In this document: in pieces, positions 31,668 to 40,065 of the stretch
How the letters are laid out: each line of letters begins with the position of its first letter
How positions within the stretch are numbered: the first letter of the stretch is position 1
DNA from: a virus
DNA length: 61,961 bases
Virus record (IMG/VR): IMGVR_UViG_3300042691_024428
Location: 1 to 61,961 of that record
Strand: one strand, 5' to 3'
Position numbers and translations under genes: made by a program
The notes under the pieces: model-generated
The model's database searches: none
Seen by the model: only the letters and a program-made list of their open reading frames with translations
What the model was told of the DNA's origin: nothing

Positions 31668-33080
31668 CTACTCCTTTTGAGTTCCGTTCTTGGGCGCGGC
31701 CGTACCGGGGGCCGCGATGGGTTCGGGCTTGTCGTCGGTCGGCTTGGCTTCCGTCTTGCCCGCGCCGGTGCCCGCCTCGGGCGTTGCGGACGGATCGGGT
31801 TCGGGAAGGTTGCCAGCGTCGCGCAGATACTTTTCGGTCGCCGGGTCAGGGAACAGCGGCATGCCCGCCGCCGAGAGCGCCTGGACGTAGGCGCCGAGTT
31901 CGGCAAGGTTCGGCTTCTCGATATCGCCGTGCGTCAAGATGGGCGTCGCGTTGACCTTGAGGCCGTTCAGCTTGAGCAAGCGAGGGATGGCGTGGCGGTT
32001 GAAGATGTCGCACACGCTATCGAGGAACGATCCGATGGCCGTCGCGAAGATATCGGTCTTGTCCGACGAGAGGGCGAACGACCCGACCTTCTCGTGGCCC
32101 AGCAGGATGAAGTCGGCGAGCATCGTCATTGCGATGCGCTGGTCGTACCGCTGGATGATCTTGTCGACGTCGAACTGGCGCGAGCCGCCGGACGACATGA
32201 GCGTCAGGTCGAAGAGCGGCTTGCCGTTCTTGTCCACGTCCGAAGGCAGCACGATGCCCTCGCCCTCGTCGCGTTTTACCGAGCGGACGATGCCCTTCAT
32301 GATGTTGTAGACGACCCGCTGCTCCGGCGTGGCCGAGCGGCTCATGTACGCCGAGGGCACGCGCGCGACGGGCAGGCCGGCAAGATCGCGCTCCGCGCCG
32401 ATGGCCTCGACTTCGAGCAGCTTTTTTTGGAAGAGGTACGGGACCGCCGCGTTGCGCAGGATCGACCGGCCCTCGGGGTTGTTCTTGGCCGTCGATGCGC
32501 GGAACAGCAGCCCGCGTTCGATGGGGATGATGCGGATGCCGCCGGTCCACGGCTGCTGGACGAAGCCGCGCACGCCGCCGTCCTCGTCGATGATCCAGCG
32601 CAGCAGCGTGTCTTGGCTGCGCCCGGCGATCTTGCGCCAGCCGATCTTGCCGTCGTTGTAGCGCGAGCGCTTGGACGGGTCTTGCTGTTCGGGGCCGCGC
32701 CGTTCTTTGTAGACCAACTCGTGAAACGCGAAGCCATAGTCGAGGAACGTAAAAATCTCGGCGATGGTGTCGTCCCAGGATGCGGACATATCGTCCATGC
32801 ACTCCTGCAGGAATTGCGCGTTCGCCCGGTCATCCGGCTTGTCGCTCGCGGCTTCGATGCGCCACGGCACCTGCCGCATCAACATGCGAATGGCGAACAG
32901 CGTCGCGCCAACGACCGGATGGTTGTCGCGCATCTCCATGTAGACGCGCTGGCCCTTGGTCCCGATAAGCTGCGAAAGGAACTCTTCGCTGATCGTGCCG
33001 GAGAAGCGACGGAGGCCGGTATCGCCAAGCTCCGCGAGGATATCCTTCGCGACGTCTTGCTGATTGATGGTCTCGGACAT
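31668..33080 (-). CDS. Portal protein
   Basis: The product has 470 residues. MFAIRMLMRQVPWRIE-type stem region (LFAIRMLMRQVPWRIEAASD), YGFAFHELVYKERRG, GLLFRASTAKNNPEGRSILR, and the QRVVYNIMKGIVRSVKRDEG block match DUF935/Mu gp29-like portals. The C-terminal 50 residues are Pro/Glu rich and disordered. It follows the terminase large gene directly with a single-base gap. Confidence 0.88.
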   Translation of the reverse strand: MSETINQQDVAKDILAELGDTGLRRFSGTISEEFLSQLIGTKGQRVYMEMRDNHPVVGATLFAIRMLMRQVPWRIEAASDKPDDRANAQFLQECMDDMSASWDDTIAEIFTFLDYGFAFHELVYKERRGPEQQDPSKRSRYNDGKIGWRKIAGRSQDTLLRWIIDEDGGVRGFVQQPWTGGIRIIPIERGLLFRASTAKNNPEGRSILRNAAVPYLFQKKLLEVEAIGAERDLAGLPVARVPSAYMSRSATPEQRVVYNIMKGIVRSVKRDEGEGIVLPSDVDKNGKPLFDLTLMSSGGSRQFDVDKIIQRYDQRIAMTMLADFILLGHEKVGSFALSSDKTDIFATAIGSFLDSVCDIFNRHAIPRLLKLNGLKVNATPILTHGDIEKPNLAELGAYVQALSAAGMPLFPDPATEKYLRDAGNLPEPDPSATPEAGTGAGKTEAKPTDDKPEPIAAPGTAAPKNGTQKE

Positions 33081-34448
33081 TTAGCTGATCCTCCAATTGG
33101 ACGGCTCGATATCGATGTGCGGAGCGAAGTCGCTCGCAAGGTTGTCGTCGAGCATCAATTCGGTGAGCGCCCACACCAGCGCGTCCATGCGGTCGGGCGA
33201 CTTGTTGCCCGGCACGTAGGTCGTCATCTGGTCTTCGAGCGGGCCGTGCATCCCGATGTGGTGGACGCGGCCTTGTTCGTAGAGGGCAGCAATCGGTTCG
33301 GCGCGCGTGATCTTGCCCTTCGACGCATGCACGCCGGTGTAGCTGATCGACTTGTTGACGGTGCGGATGACGTATTCGACCATCTCGCCGCCCTGGTTGA
33401 CCTCGGCGATGACGCGGTCGGCGCGATAGCGCTGGTACACGCCGTTGACCTCCTTGCCCCACTCGTCTGGGGTTCCGGTCAGCGATGCGTCCTCCCAAAC
33501 GTAGGCGTGGCCGTCGATGCCCTTGCCCGCGACGACGATGCCGCACTCGGGCAGCTTGTCCATGTCCTGGTTCTCTTTGCCGGACGTGGCGGGCGGGTCG
33601 ACGCCGATCACGATCCGCTGCATCGGCGGAACCTTCTTCGGATCTCCGATGCGGTTGCTTTCGATCAGGCCGCGCGTCCAGAGCGCGCCGGGCGTGTCAT
33701 TGATAAGCTCGCCCATCAATTCTTGGCGGCCAAGGTTCGTGCCCTCGTACTTGAGCAGCATCTTGCGCAAGAACGACCCGGCGAGGTTCCCCTTGTTCGC
33801 GTAGGTGGACGACCGGGTGATAACGGTCATGCCCAGCGCGTTCGAGACAAGCTCGCGCAGCACGGGCGTCGGCCGGGGCGTCGTCGTCACAAGGCATTGC
33901 GGGTTGTCGCCAAGGCGCAGACCGAACTGCAGCATGTCCCAGGTGCGGACCTGATATTTCCAGGAGCCGACCTCGTCGCACCAAGACCAGTGATGGTTCG
34001 GGCCGCGCAAGCGTTCGGGTTCCTCGGCCGAGAACAGGAGCGCGACGCTGCCGTTCGACGGAAAGGTGATCTTACGCTTCGAGGGTTCATAGATCGGGCG
34101 TTCGTGGGGCGGGAACACCGACAGCAAGCCCGCAGGGCCTTCCACCATGATATCGCGCCCGTCGCCCGCCGTTGCCGCTACCAGCGCGCCACGGGTGGGC
34201 TTTGTGCCTTTGCGGACCTTCTTGCGCACCCACTCCGATCCCGAGCGGGTCTTGCCCGAGCCGCGACCGGCGATGTTGCCCCAAAACTGCCAATCACCAG
34301 CCGGGGGGAGTTGGTCGGGCCGCGCCCAAAAATTCCAGTCGTAGAGCAGGCTTGCCGGATCGAGGGACGCGAGGATGCGCGCGCGCTCGTCCGGCGGCAG
34401 CAAGGCTACCTGGGTAGCAAGCGAAAGGGCGCTGCCGCCGTCAGGCAT
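33081..34448 (-). CDS. terL: Terminase large subunit
   Basis: The product has 455 residues. The ATPase Walker A is GRGSGKT (61-67); the Walker B-like acidic pair is Asp158-Glu159 in HHWSWCDEVGSW. The nuclease domain has VIGVDPPATS (Asp284), VIAEVNQGGEMV and DRMDALVWALTEL. This is a complete HK97-type TerL. It packages DNA from the concatemer into proheads. No cos site could be identified, so headful or cohesive-end packaging remains open. Confidence 0.95.
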   Translation of the reverse strand: MPDGGSALSLATQVALLPPDERARILASLDPASLLYDWNFWARPDQLPPAGDWQFWGNIAGRGSGKTRSGSEWVRKKVRKGTKPTRGALVAATAGDGRDIMVEGPAGLLSVFPPHERPIYEPSKRKITFPSNGSVALLFSAEEPERLRGPNHHWSWCDEVGSWKYQVRTWDMLQFGLRLGDNPQCLVTTTPRPTPVLRELVSNALGMTVITRSSTYANKGNLAGSFLRKMLLKYEGTNLGRQELMGELINDTPGALWTRGLIESNRIGDPKKVPPMQRIVIGVDPPATSGKENQDMDKLPECGIVVAGKGIDGHAYVWEDASLTGTPDEWGKEVNGVYQRYRADRVIAEVNQGGEMVEYVIRTVNKSISYTGVHASKGKITRAEPIAALYEQGRVHHIGMHGPLEDQMTTYVPGNKSPDRMDALVWALTELMLDDNLASDFAPHIDIEPSNWRIS

Positions 34449-34836
34449 CGAACGAGGCTTTCGCCGCTGCGATCTTGCGTCCGCGCGTCAGGTGGATGGC
34501 GAGCGAGATGTTCGCCGTCTCGTCGGGCCGGGGATTGGCGGGTGCGTGCCAGCGGTGAAAGCGCTTCGCCCCCTCGCTATCGCTATCGACGCCCGGCTGG
34601 AAGACGGACAAGCGCCAAGGGAACTGCGTGTACTCGATGCCGTAAGCCGCGTCGCCGCAAGCCTTGAGGGCAAGGGCCGCAAAGTCATCCGGGTGCATCG
34701 AGGTGCAATGCGAGCAGACGCGGTCGCCATTCGGACGCACATCCCAGGTGTCGGGCGTCGGATCGTCCGAAGCATGCGGGTGATGGCGCGTGCCGACGGG
34801 CGGACGGTTCGTGCAACGATGGCGTTCAGTCGTCAC
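34441..34836 (-). CDS. Small protein with Cys/His cluster between terminase genes
   Basis: The product has 131 residues, starting with GTG in a GTGA overlap. It has His-rich N-terminus (TRHHPHAS) and CSHC near residue 40, perhaps part of a zinc site. The later part (GIEYTQFPWRLSVFQPGVDS, then AKRFHRWHAPANPRPDETAN) is conserved-looking. Location between TerS and TerL suggests a role in packaging; HNH-like accessory proteins often occupy this place, but a full HNH motif is missing. Confidence 0.6.
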   Translation of the reverse strand: MTTERHRCTNRPPVGTRHHPHASDDPTPDTWDVRPNGDRVCSHCTSMHPDDFAALALKACGDAAYGIEYTQFPWRLSVFQPGVDSDSEGAKRFHRWHAPANPRPDETANISLAIHLTRGRKIAAAKASFDA

Positions 34837-35291
34837 GATCCGCCCTCCTGGTCCTTGGGCGCGTGCGCGGCAGCGAGTTGCGCGAGGCGTTCGGCAATGA
34901 TCGACGCCGGGTCGGCCGTAACGTCCTCGGTCTGGATCGGGCCGCCGTCTTTGCCGGTGACCTCTTGGACGTTTGTCTCCTTCCAGCCCATGCGGGTCTT
35001 GGCCCAAAAGATGGCGGCCTGCATGTTGCCGTTGCGACCGGCGTTGAAGATCGAACCGCCGATGACCGCGTTCGCCTTAATCGCGCCGGTGTCGAGTTCG
35101 GTACGGAAATACTTGTGCAGGGTCGGCAAGGAGATGCCGAGCGCGACGCACATTTCGTCCTGGCCGATGCCCACGGCTGCGTATTGCAGAACGTCGCGGC
35201 GCTGCTGATCGGTCGGCTTAAAAGAAGGGCGCCCGCCTTTGTCCTTGGGCGGCCGTTTCTTTTTGAACTTGATGGTCGGACGAGCGGGCAT
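34833..35291 (-). CDS. terS: Terminase small subunit
   Basis: The product has 152 residues. A basic N-terminus (PTIKFKKKRPPKDKGG) precedes an HTH (YAAVGIGQDEMCVALGISLP, then LHKYFRTELDTG), the usual TerS DNA-binding part, and an oligomerisation region NAGRNGNMQAAIFWAKTRMG. It binds the packaging start site. First gene of the leftward late operon, with an operator-like site 23 bp upstream of its ATG. Confidence 0.85.
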   Translation of the reverse strand: MPARPTIKFKKKRPPKDKGGRPSFKPTDQQRRDVLQYAAVGIGQDEMCVALGISLPTLHKYFRTELDTGAIKANAVIGGSIFNAGRNGNMQAAIFWAKTRMGWKETNVQEVTGKDGGPIQTEDVTADPASIIAERLAQLAAAHAPKDQEGGS

Positions 35292-35313
35292 CCTGGGGCC
35301 TAAAAAATCCGGT

Positions 35314-35330
35314 TTTGCTGTTTCGGCAAG
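35314..35330 (-). promoter_or_regulatory. Operator-like 17-mer, site 9
   Basis: TTTGCTGTTTCGGCAAG, 23 bp upstream of the terminase small start. It is oriented with the late operon. Confidence 0.65.
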
Positions 35331-35418
35331 CTATCACGCGCCGCACGTCCGCACAACGCCCGCAAATTATTGGGCTTTTTGCCTTGTCATAAAATCCTGT
35401 ATTTACTTTCTTTTTGGG

Positions 35419-35446
35419 TTGCGTCTGTAACTCCACGGAGTTACAA
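35419..35446 (+). promoter_or_regulatory. Predicted promoter with palindrome, copy A
   Basis: A TTGCGT-like -35 and TTACAA -10 lie 16-17 bases apart. A perfect 20-bp palindrome TGTAACTCCACGGAGTTACA (35426-35445) covers the spacer and most of the -10. It is 56 bp before the start of the rightward operon. Promoter strength is a guess; the palindrome is certain. Confidence 0.6.
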
Positions 35447-35472
35447 CACTGGTCATGGACGAGCCGCCCAGG

Positions 35473-35489
35473 CTTGCCGAAACGGAAAA
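35473..35489 (+). promoter_or_regulatory. Operator-like 17-mer, site 10
   Basis: CTTGCCGAAACGGAAAA, 12 bp upstream of the ATG at 35502; the right arm GGAAAA overlaps the likely Shine-Dalgarno. Confidence 0.58.
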
Positions 35490-35501
35490 GGACAAACCGC
35501 G

Positions 35502-35735
35502 ATGAACGCCGAGCGCCGCAAACAGATCGCCAAGGCCGTTGCGATGATTGAAGAGGCCCGCGGCATCTTGGAGACGGTGCGGGACGAAGAGCAAGAAGCC
35601 TACGACAACATGCCGGAGAGCTTCCAAGGCGGCGAAAAGGGCGAGAAGGCACAGGAGTGCATCAGCGCCATTGAGGACGCCATCAGCAGCCTTGAGGACG
35701 CCGAGGGCCGCGACGGCGACATGAAGGGCGAATAG
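35502..35735 (+). CDS. Small acidic helical protein
   Basis: The product has 77 residues: MNAERRKQIAKAVAMIEEAR, then two further helices with many Glu and Asp. I do not recognise the family confidently, although similar short helical proteins are common in phages of alphaproteobacteria. First gene of the rightward middle operon. Confidence 0.7.
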   Translation: MNAERRKQIAKAVAMIEEARGILETVRDEEQEAYDNMPESFQGGEKGEKAQECISAIEDAISSLEDAEGRDGDMKGE

Positions 35736-35820
35736 CCGCTCGCCGCCCCACCAGCCCCGCCGGGAAGCCGAGCGGGGCTTAGGGCCGTACCGGGGCATCC
35801 CGCCCCAAGGAGTTTTCCCG

Positions 35821-36327
35821 ATGACCGTCCCATTCAACCCGAGCAAAGCCTGGGCCGCCAAAATCGCCAAGGCCGACAAGATGTGGATGAGCGATGGCTT
35901 GCCGCGCGAGCAAATTGCCCGCCTTCGCGACGCCGAGGCCGTCGAATATCTTGAGCGCCACCTTCAGGGCTGGATCAAGCAAGGGACCGACACGCGCAAG
36001 GCCCTTGCCGAAAAGATCGCGGCGAACCCGCACGACGCGATGTACGCGATCAGTTGGGTGGTCGGCAAGACCGAGGATATTGCCCGCGAAAAGCTTGCGA
36101 CCGACCTTTTGAAGGTGGTCAAGAAAACGGGCGTGACGGAGCTATTCCGCAAGGCTGCGGTCTATCGGCTGGCGATCATGGGGATGCGCGACACGCTCAT
36201 TCGCGGCACGAAGTACCCGGCCAATCGGTCGAGCAGCCCGAGCAGCAACATGGCCGAGGACGCCGAGCGGGCCGCCATTGCCGACTTCCTGGGATACGCA
36301 CGCGCGCTTGGGGAGGATCGGGAATGA
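35821..36327 (+). CDS. Protein of unknown function, 168 aa
   Basis: Start ATG follows AAGGAGTTTTCCCG. The sequence is helical: NPSKAWAAKIAKADKMWMSD, LPREQIARLRDAEAVEYLER, ending in AERAAIADFLGYARALGEDR. No family recognised. It ends in a 4-base overlap with the next gene, so it is part of the operon. Confidence 0.7.
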   Translation: MTVPFNPSKAWAAKIAKADKMWMSDGLPREQIARLRDAEAVEYLERHLQGWIKQGTDTRKALAEKIAANPHDAMYAISWVVGKTEDIAREKLATDLLKVVKKTGVTELFRKAAVYRLAIMGMRDTLIRGTKYPANRSSSPSSNMAEDAERAAIADFLGYARALGEDRE

Positions 36328-36548
36328 CGCGCGCAACGCAACGAAGCTGGCAGTGCCCGGCGTGCAAAATCACCGGCTGGACGTCGAACGGCCGGATACC
36401 GCCGCACGACCGCGCCGATGGCCGATCCTGCCGCCCTTCCGGGCAAGTGTCCGAGGCCGACATAAAACGCCGCGTCGATACGGCGATCAAGCAGGCCGAC
36501 ATTGCAACCCTCCATGCCGAGCGCAAGGCGCGCGGATGGGAAGCCTGA
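36324..36548 (+). CDS. Small zinc-ribbon-like protein
   Basis: The product has 74 residues; ATGA overlap with the gene before. CPACKITG near residue 10 and GRSC near 33 may form a zinc site (with His26). The second half is a charged helix. Possibly a nucleic-acid binding accessory. Function unknown. Confidence 0.62.
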   Translation: MTRATQRSWQCPACKITGWTSNGRIPPHDRADGRSCRPSGQVSEADIKRRVDTAIKQADIATLHAERKARGWEA

Positions 36549-36560
36549 AAGGATCACCAA

Positions 36561-36965
36561 ATGGACGCCGAGGTGCTTGCCGCGCTCAAGCGGCTATCCC
36601 AGGCGGCATCTAGCCGCGAAACAATCATGGGCGACGTCTCGTCGCTGCTCGATGCAAAAGCCGAACTCGCCGCAGCGCGCAAAGCTGCGGACGCGGTCAT
36701 CACCAAGAACAGCATGACGCAGAACGAGATTGCCCGCCTGAACGCTTTGCTCGACGAGTGCCGCGTTGCGCTCAAGCCGCTTGCCGATAAGTGGCTGCAC
36801 CCCGACGACATCGACAAAGACATGTCGCCGGGCGCGCGCATCGCGGATGAAGATGATTTCGATCTGCAGGCGAACGATGGGCAGGTCGACGACGTCTGGA
36901 TCAAGCGCGCCGATATTCGCCGCGCCCGCAACGTCCTTGCCAAGCTGGGTGAAAAGGCGACTTGA
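36561..36965 (+). CDS. Coiled-coil protein of unknown function
   Basis: The product has 134 residues. Residues 1-70 are a heptad-like helix (DVSSLLDAKAELAAARKAAD), followed by a short acidic domain (HPDDIDKDMSPGARIADEDD). No family recognised. An operator-like site follows. Confidence 0.66.
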   Translation: MDAEVLAALKRLSQAASSRETIMGDVSSLLDAKAELAAARKAADAVITKNSMTQNEIARLNALLDECRVALKPLADKWLHPDDIDKDMSPGARIADEDDFDLQANDGQVDDVWIKRADIRRARNVLAKLGEKAT

Positions 36966-36994
36966 CGCCAGCCCGTTCATTTGCCCATTCTGGT

Positions 36995-37011
36995 TTTGCC
37001 AAAACAGCAAA
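36995..37011 (+). promoter_or_regulatory. Operator-like 17-mer, site 11
   Basis: TTTGCCAAAACAGCAAA, 11 bp before the ATG at 37023; its last bases run into the AAGGAGG ribosome binding site. Confidence 0.62.
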
Positions 37012-37022
37012 AGGAGGAACGA

Positions 37023-37757
37023 ATGAGAAAGTACGTCACGGGATACGAGGCCGAACTGAACCGCCGAAGCAGATCTTTCGTCGTCTCGATGCGCCCGGAC
37101 GGCGACGGCAAGCTTAGGCGCGTGGCGACAGCAACATGCGGATGCGGAGCAACGCACGACGTCGGCATGGTCACATCAGTCCCGCCCGAGATACTGCTCA
37201 AAAAATTCGGGCAAGCGGGCTGGTACTTCGCAAGCCGGGGCGACGCAACGTGTCCCACTTGCCAGCGCACACCGCGCGCCAAGCCGACCCTGACGGTCGT
37301 GCCCCCCACCCCGGCCGCAGTGCCCGCCACAGCCCCGCCGCCGCCGCCAGCAAAGCCCACCCTACCGCAACCGATCCCCACTGAAACGGCCGCACCGCAG
37401 CCGCCCAAGGAGCCAACAAAGATGACCGCAAGCGCCGCCAAGATGACCGCCCAAAGCCTCCCGATCTCGCTGATGCGTCGGATTATCGGGATGCTTGAGG
37501 AGCGGTTCGACACCACATCGGGGCAATACGCAACCGGGTGGAGCGACCAGAAGATCGCGGAAATTGCGGGCGTCCCGAGGTCTGTCGTGACCGAGGTTCG
37601 CGACGATGGCTTTGGCCCGATCAAAGCCGACGTCGAGATGCAGGCGATGCAGGCCGAGCAGGCGCGCATCGGCAAGGCCCTCGAAAAGCTGCTGGACGAT
37701 CACGTCGCCATCGGCCGCCGCATGGAAACCTACGCAATCAAGATGGGGGTCAAGTAA
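37023..37757 (+). CDS. Zinc-finger / HTH two-domain protein
   Basis: The product has 244 residues with a strong RBS (AAAGGAGG). The N-terminal 85 residues carry CGCG and CPTCQR, a probable zinc finger; then a proline-rich linker (about 90-125); then a C-terminal HTH-like part (GWSDQKIAEIAGVPRSVVTE) and a coiled coil. A DNA-binding regulator is a reasonable guess. With its own operator-like site it is a candidate for the middle or late regulator. Family not recognised. Confidence 0.68.
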   Translation: MRKYVTGYEAELNRRSRSFVVSMRPDGDGKLRRVATATCGCGATHDVGMVTSVPPEILLKKFGQAGWYFASRGDATCPTCQRTPRAKPTLTVVPPTPAAVPATAPPPPPAKPTLPQPIPTETAAPQPPKEPTKMTASAAKMTAQSLPISLMRRIIGMLEERFDTTSGQYATGWSDQKIAEIAGVPRSVVTEVRDDGFGPIKADVEMQAMQAEQARIGKALEKLLDDHVAIGRRMETYAIKMGVK

Positions 37758-38038
37758 TGGCCGACGATCCGAACGAGAGCGCGCTGCGCGACGCCCTTTT
37801 CACGGGCGTCATCATGCAGCTTGCGGTCAAGCACGCTCGCGAGCTTGGCGTCCCGAAGGCCGACATTCCGAACCTGCTTGCCAGGACCGGGGCCGTGTTC
37901 GCAATGCACAACTGCCCGAGCGGACAAGAGCGGCAAACGTTCGTCGCCTACCGCGAGAGGGTGGACGCCGAACTCGCCATCGGTCTGCGAGTTTGGGATG
38001 AGCGCGTTCGCATGGAGACGCAGGAGGGACGCCGATGA
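37757..38038 (+). CDS. Protein of unknown function, 93 aa
   Basis: ATG overlaps the previous stop by one base (TAATG). The sequence is helical (LFTGVIMQLAVKHARELGVP, then RQTFVAYRERVDAELAIGLR). Tail overlaps the next start. No family recognised. Confidence 0.66.
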   Translation: MADDPNESALRDALFTGVIMQLAVKHARELGVPKADIPNLLARTGAVFAMHNCPSGQERQTFVAYRERVDAELAIGLRVWDERVRMETQEGRR

Positions 38039-38247
38039 AGCCCGCGATCTTTGTGGCCGCCGCCTGCCTGGGCGTCATCCTTGTTCTGTCGGCAGCAAGA
38101 GGACAGACGCCCCCGCCCGGCACGCAATTCGAGTGCCGACAGACCTGGGGGCACCTGCTCGTTTGCCGCGACCGCAAGACGGGCAAGGTCGTGTCCGAGT
38201 GCCGCTTGAACAACATGACCAACCGATGGGAGTGCGTATCGCGATGA
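38035..38247 (+). CDS. Small secreted cysteine-containing protein
   Basis: The product has 70 residues. The N-terminus (MKPAIFVAAACLGVILVLSA) is a clear signal peptide, likely cut after AARG or RGQ. The exported part has four Cys, enough for two disulfides (CRQTWGHLLVCRDRK, then CRLNNMTNRWEC). Exported phage proteins of this size often act in superinfection exclusion or modify the envelope. Function is inferred from the signal only. Confidence 0.72.
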   Translation: MKPAIFVAAACLGVILVLSAARGQTPPPGTQFECRQTWGHLLVCRDRKTGKVVSECRLNNMTNRWECVSR

Positions 38248-38627
38248 CCAAGCCGCTCAAAGTCACCGAGGCGTGGGAGGCAATCGGGCGCGCGATCTGC
38301 ACCGAGACTTGCGCCAATAGGGGCGAGCCGCCGTGCCACTCTTTGCAGGGCCAATGGCCGCCGCCCGCGTGCGGCGAGCCGGGCTGCAAGGCGCTCGCGC
38401 AAGCGGTCGTCGCGTCCTTCCCGCCCATCGACCCGGACCCGCGCAACATCACCCTGATCACGTCGGTGTATCTCGGCCGGAAAAAGCTGGCGGTCGAGAG
38501 CAAGATAGACCGCACGAGGTCGCCGCCTGGGGCGGGCGTCATTGCCGACATCGACTTGCGACTGCAGGAGATGGGGTACGCCGTTTGCAAGCACCTTCAA
38601 GCAGAGGCCCAAAATGACAAAGGCTGA
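38244..38627 (+). CDS. Cysteine-containing protein of unknown function, 127 aa
   Basis: ATGA overlap with the signal-peptide gene. Contains several Cys (CTETCANRGEPPC, then CGEPGC), perhaps a metal site. A beta region (NITLITSVYLGRKKLAVESK) follows. Family not recognised. Confidence 0.64.
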   Translation: MTKPLKVTEAWEAIGRAICTETCANRGEPPCHSLQGQWPPPACGEPGCKALAQAVVASFPPIDPDPRNITLITSVYLGRKKLAVESKIDRTRSPPGAGVIADIDLRLQEMGYAVCKHLQAEAQNDKG

Positions 38628-39054
38628 CGCAAAGCCGTCGTGGCCGAGCGAGTTCACGAAGATCGAACACGCGCAGGGCTATTCGTACGGCGCATATGGA
38701 GGCTTGAACGGTCGCCCCTATGTCGCGGGAAAATGCTGCGAGACCGTCTTGCCTCGCGACAGCTTTGGGCACAGTCACCAATGCACGCGAAAAAACGGCT
38801 TTGGCCCCGCCGGTCTGTTCTGCAAGGCGCACGACCCGATTGCCCGCAAGGCAAAGGACGAGGCGGAAAGAGCCAAGCGGGAAGCGGAATGGGAGGCAGA
38901 GAAACTCCGCAACAAGATGGACGCGCTCGCGTTCGATATTGCCGAGATGTGCGTCAAAGTTTTTGCCCAGCAACAACCGTTCGAAAAGCTGGAACAGATG
39001 ACGGCAGCTTACAAAGACCTGCGCGACAAAGTCGAAAAGGACGGCGCGTCGTGA
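38614..39054 (+). CDS. Protein of unknown function, 146 aa
   Basis: Overlaps the previous gene by 14 bases. The first half has CCETVLPRDSFGHSHQC, then CKAHD; the second half is a charged helix (AKRKAKDEAERAKREAEW-type). It may be a zinc-binding adaptor. Not recognised. Confidence 0.63.
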   Translation: MTKADAKPSWPSEFTKIEHAQGYSYGAYGGLNGRPYVAGKCCETVLPRDSFGHSHQCTRKNGFGPAGLFCKAHDPIARKAKDEAERAKREAEWEAEKLRNKMDALAFDIAEMCVKVFAQQQPFEKLEQMTAAYKDLRDKVEKDGAS

Positions 39055-39338
39055 GCCGCTCCGACATATCGAAGCTGGGCGGCACGCACAGTTCGATGCC
39101 GAAAGGGACGCGCGAGGTTTTCGCGTGGCTCAACAAGCAGCCGTGCGTGAAGCGGTTCTCGATTGGCGCGACCATCGGGACAAAGCCGCGCGTGCCGTGG
39201 CGATTGAAGCCGCAGCGGATCATCAATGGCGCCGTGCTTGTTCACGTTCGCGGCGACGACGTCTTGATGATGGCCCGCGTCTATTCCGATCAGCCGGACG
39301 TCCTTTGGGCCGCAATCGTTGCCGAATGGGCGGCCTGA
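39051..39338 (+). CDS. Protein of unknown function, 95 aa
   Basis: GTG start in a GTGA overlap. Compact alpha/beta pattern (REVFAWLNKQPCVKRFSIGA, then GAVLVHVRGDDVLMMARVYS). Last gene of this coupled cluster; a palindrome-bearing promoter follows at 39347. Confidence 0.63.
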   Translation: MSRSDISKLGGTHSSMPKGTREVFAWLNKQPCVKRFSIGATIGTKPRVPWRLKPQRIINGAVLVHVRGDDVLMMARVYSDQPDVLWAAIVAEWAA

Positions 39339-39346
39339 CAAAAGAC

Positions 39347-39375
39347 TTGACGCCTGTAACACCACGGAGTTACAC
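39347..39375 (+). promoter_or_regulatory. Predicted promoter with palindrome, copy B
   Basis: TTGACG -35, 17-bp spacer and TTACAC -10. The palindrome TGTAACACCACGGAGTTACA (39355-39374) covers the spacer and -10. It lies 47 bp upstream of the H1-like gene. Confidence 0.65.
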
Positions 39376-39421
39376 GTCCTCAACGCTTGGGGATTGGCCC
39401 CGGCGAAACAGGAGAGCCAAG

Positions 39422-40030
39422 ATGAGCAAGAAGATCGGTGCGAAAGAAGCTGCGGCCAAGGCCGCCCGCGAAGCCAAAGCCGCCAAGGCAACCAAGCCGG
39501 TGTCCGCGCCTAAGACCAAGGCGCCGAAGCCCGCCAAGACCCCGGCCTCGAAGCCCGCCAAAGCCAAGAAAGCCAAGTCGGTCGAGATGGACGCGGCGGA
39601 AGAGGCGAAGCTGGCCGCTGCCAACAAGAAAGCCGCCGAGCGCGCCGCAGCCAAGGCCGCCAAGAAGCAGCCGACCGTTGCAGCGACCAAGGCCGCCAAG
39701 CCCTCCCAGGCGCCCGCCACAGCCCTTGCGCTGCCGGATGGCGACCCCGCATCGGTGATCGCCGGGATGGCCCCCGCAGCCGCCCCCGCCAAGCCGAAGA
39801 GCGCCAAGGCCGCCAAGCCGGTCAAGCCGCCCCGCGATTGGACGGTCAAGCCGGTGATCGCATCGGCCACGAATAAGGCCGCGCAGCAACTCATCGACCG
39901 GATCGAAGAGGCATCGCTGGGCGACAACCCGAAGAAGGCGCTGACCGATCTCCTGGCGACCTTCAAGCCCTGCAACACCTACTACAAAATGGCGCACCGC
40001 TACGGGACGGCGCTGGTCGCCGCCCTGTAA
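39422..40030 (+). CDS. Histone H1-like lysine/alanine-rich protein
   Basis: The product has 202 residues. The first 145 are mostly Lys, Ala and Pro with KAAKPAK-type repeats (KAPKPAKTPASKPAKAKKAK), as in bacterial H1-like/AlgP-type DNA-binding tails. The last 55 (TNKAAQQLIDRIEEASLGDN, then KPCNTYYKMAHRYGTALVAA) form a small folded domain. It likely coats DNA or competes with host nucleoid proteins. Followed by an operator-like site and a terminator; it has its own promoter. Confidence 0.78.
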   Translation: MSKKIGAKEAAAKAAREAKAAKATKPVSAPKTKAPKPAKTPASKPAKAKKAKSVEMDAAEEAKLAAANKKAAERAAAKAAKKQPTVAATKAAKPSQAPATALALPDGDPASVIAGMAPAAAPAKPKSAKAAKPVKPPRDWTVKPVIASATNKAAQQLIDRIEEASLGDNPKKALTDLLATFKPCNTYYKMAHRYGTALVAAL

Positions 40031-40048
40031 AATCGCGCTTGCACGACG

Positions 40049-40065
40049 TTTGCCGAACTGGCAAA
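40049..40065 (+). promoter_or_regulatory. Operator-like 17-mer, site 12
   Basis: TTTGCCGAACTGGCAAA with perfect arms, 18 bp after the H1-like gene stop and upstream of a terminator; no gene start is close, so it fits a stop site. Confidence 0.62.

Larger units (their letters stand above)
35292..35501. other. Divergent intergenic control region
   Basis: This AT-richer 210-bp gap separates the leftward late operon from the rightward operon at 35502. It holds operator-like 17-mers near each operon start and the palindrome-bearing promoter described next. I saw no gene in it. Confidence 0.75.

Noticed and set aside
35426-35445. Rho-independent terminator at the palindrome
   Set aside because: The centre is only 2 nt, so no stable RNA hairpin loop can form, and there is no U run. 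It is better explained as a protein-binding site.
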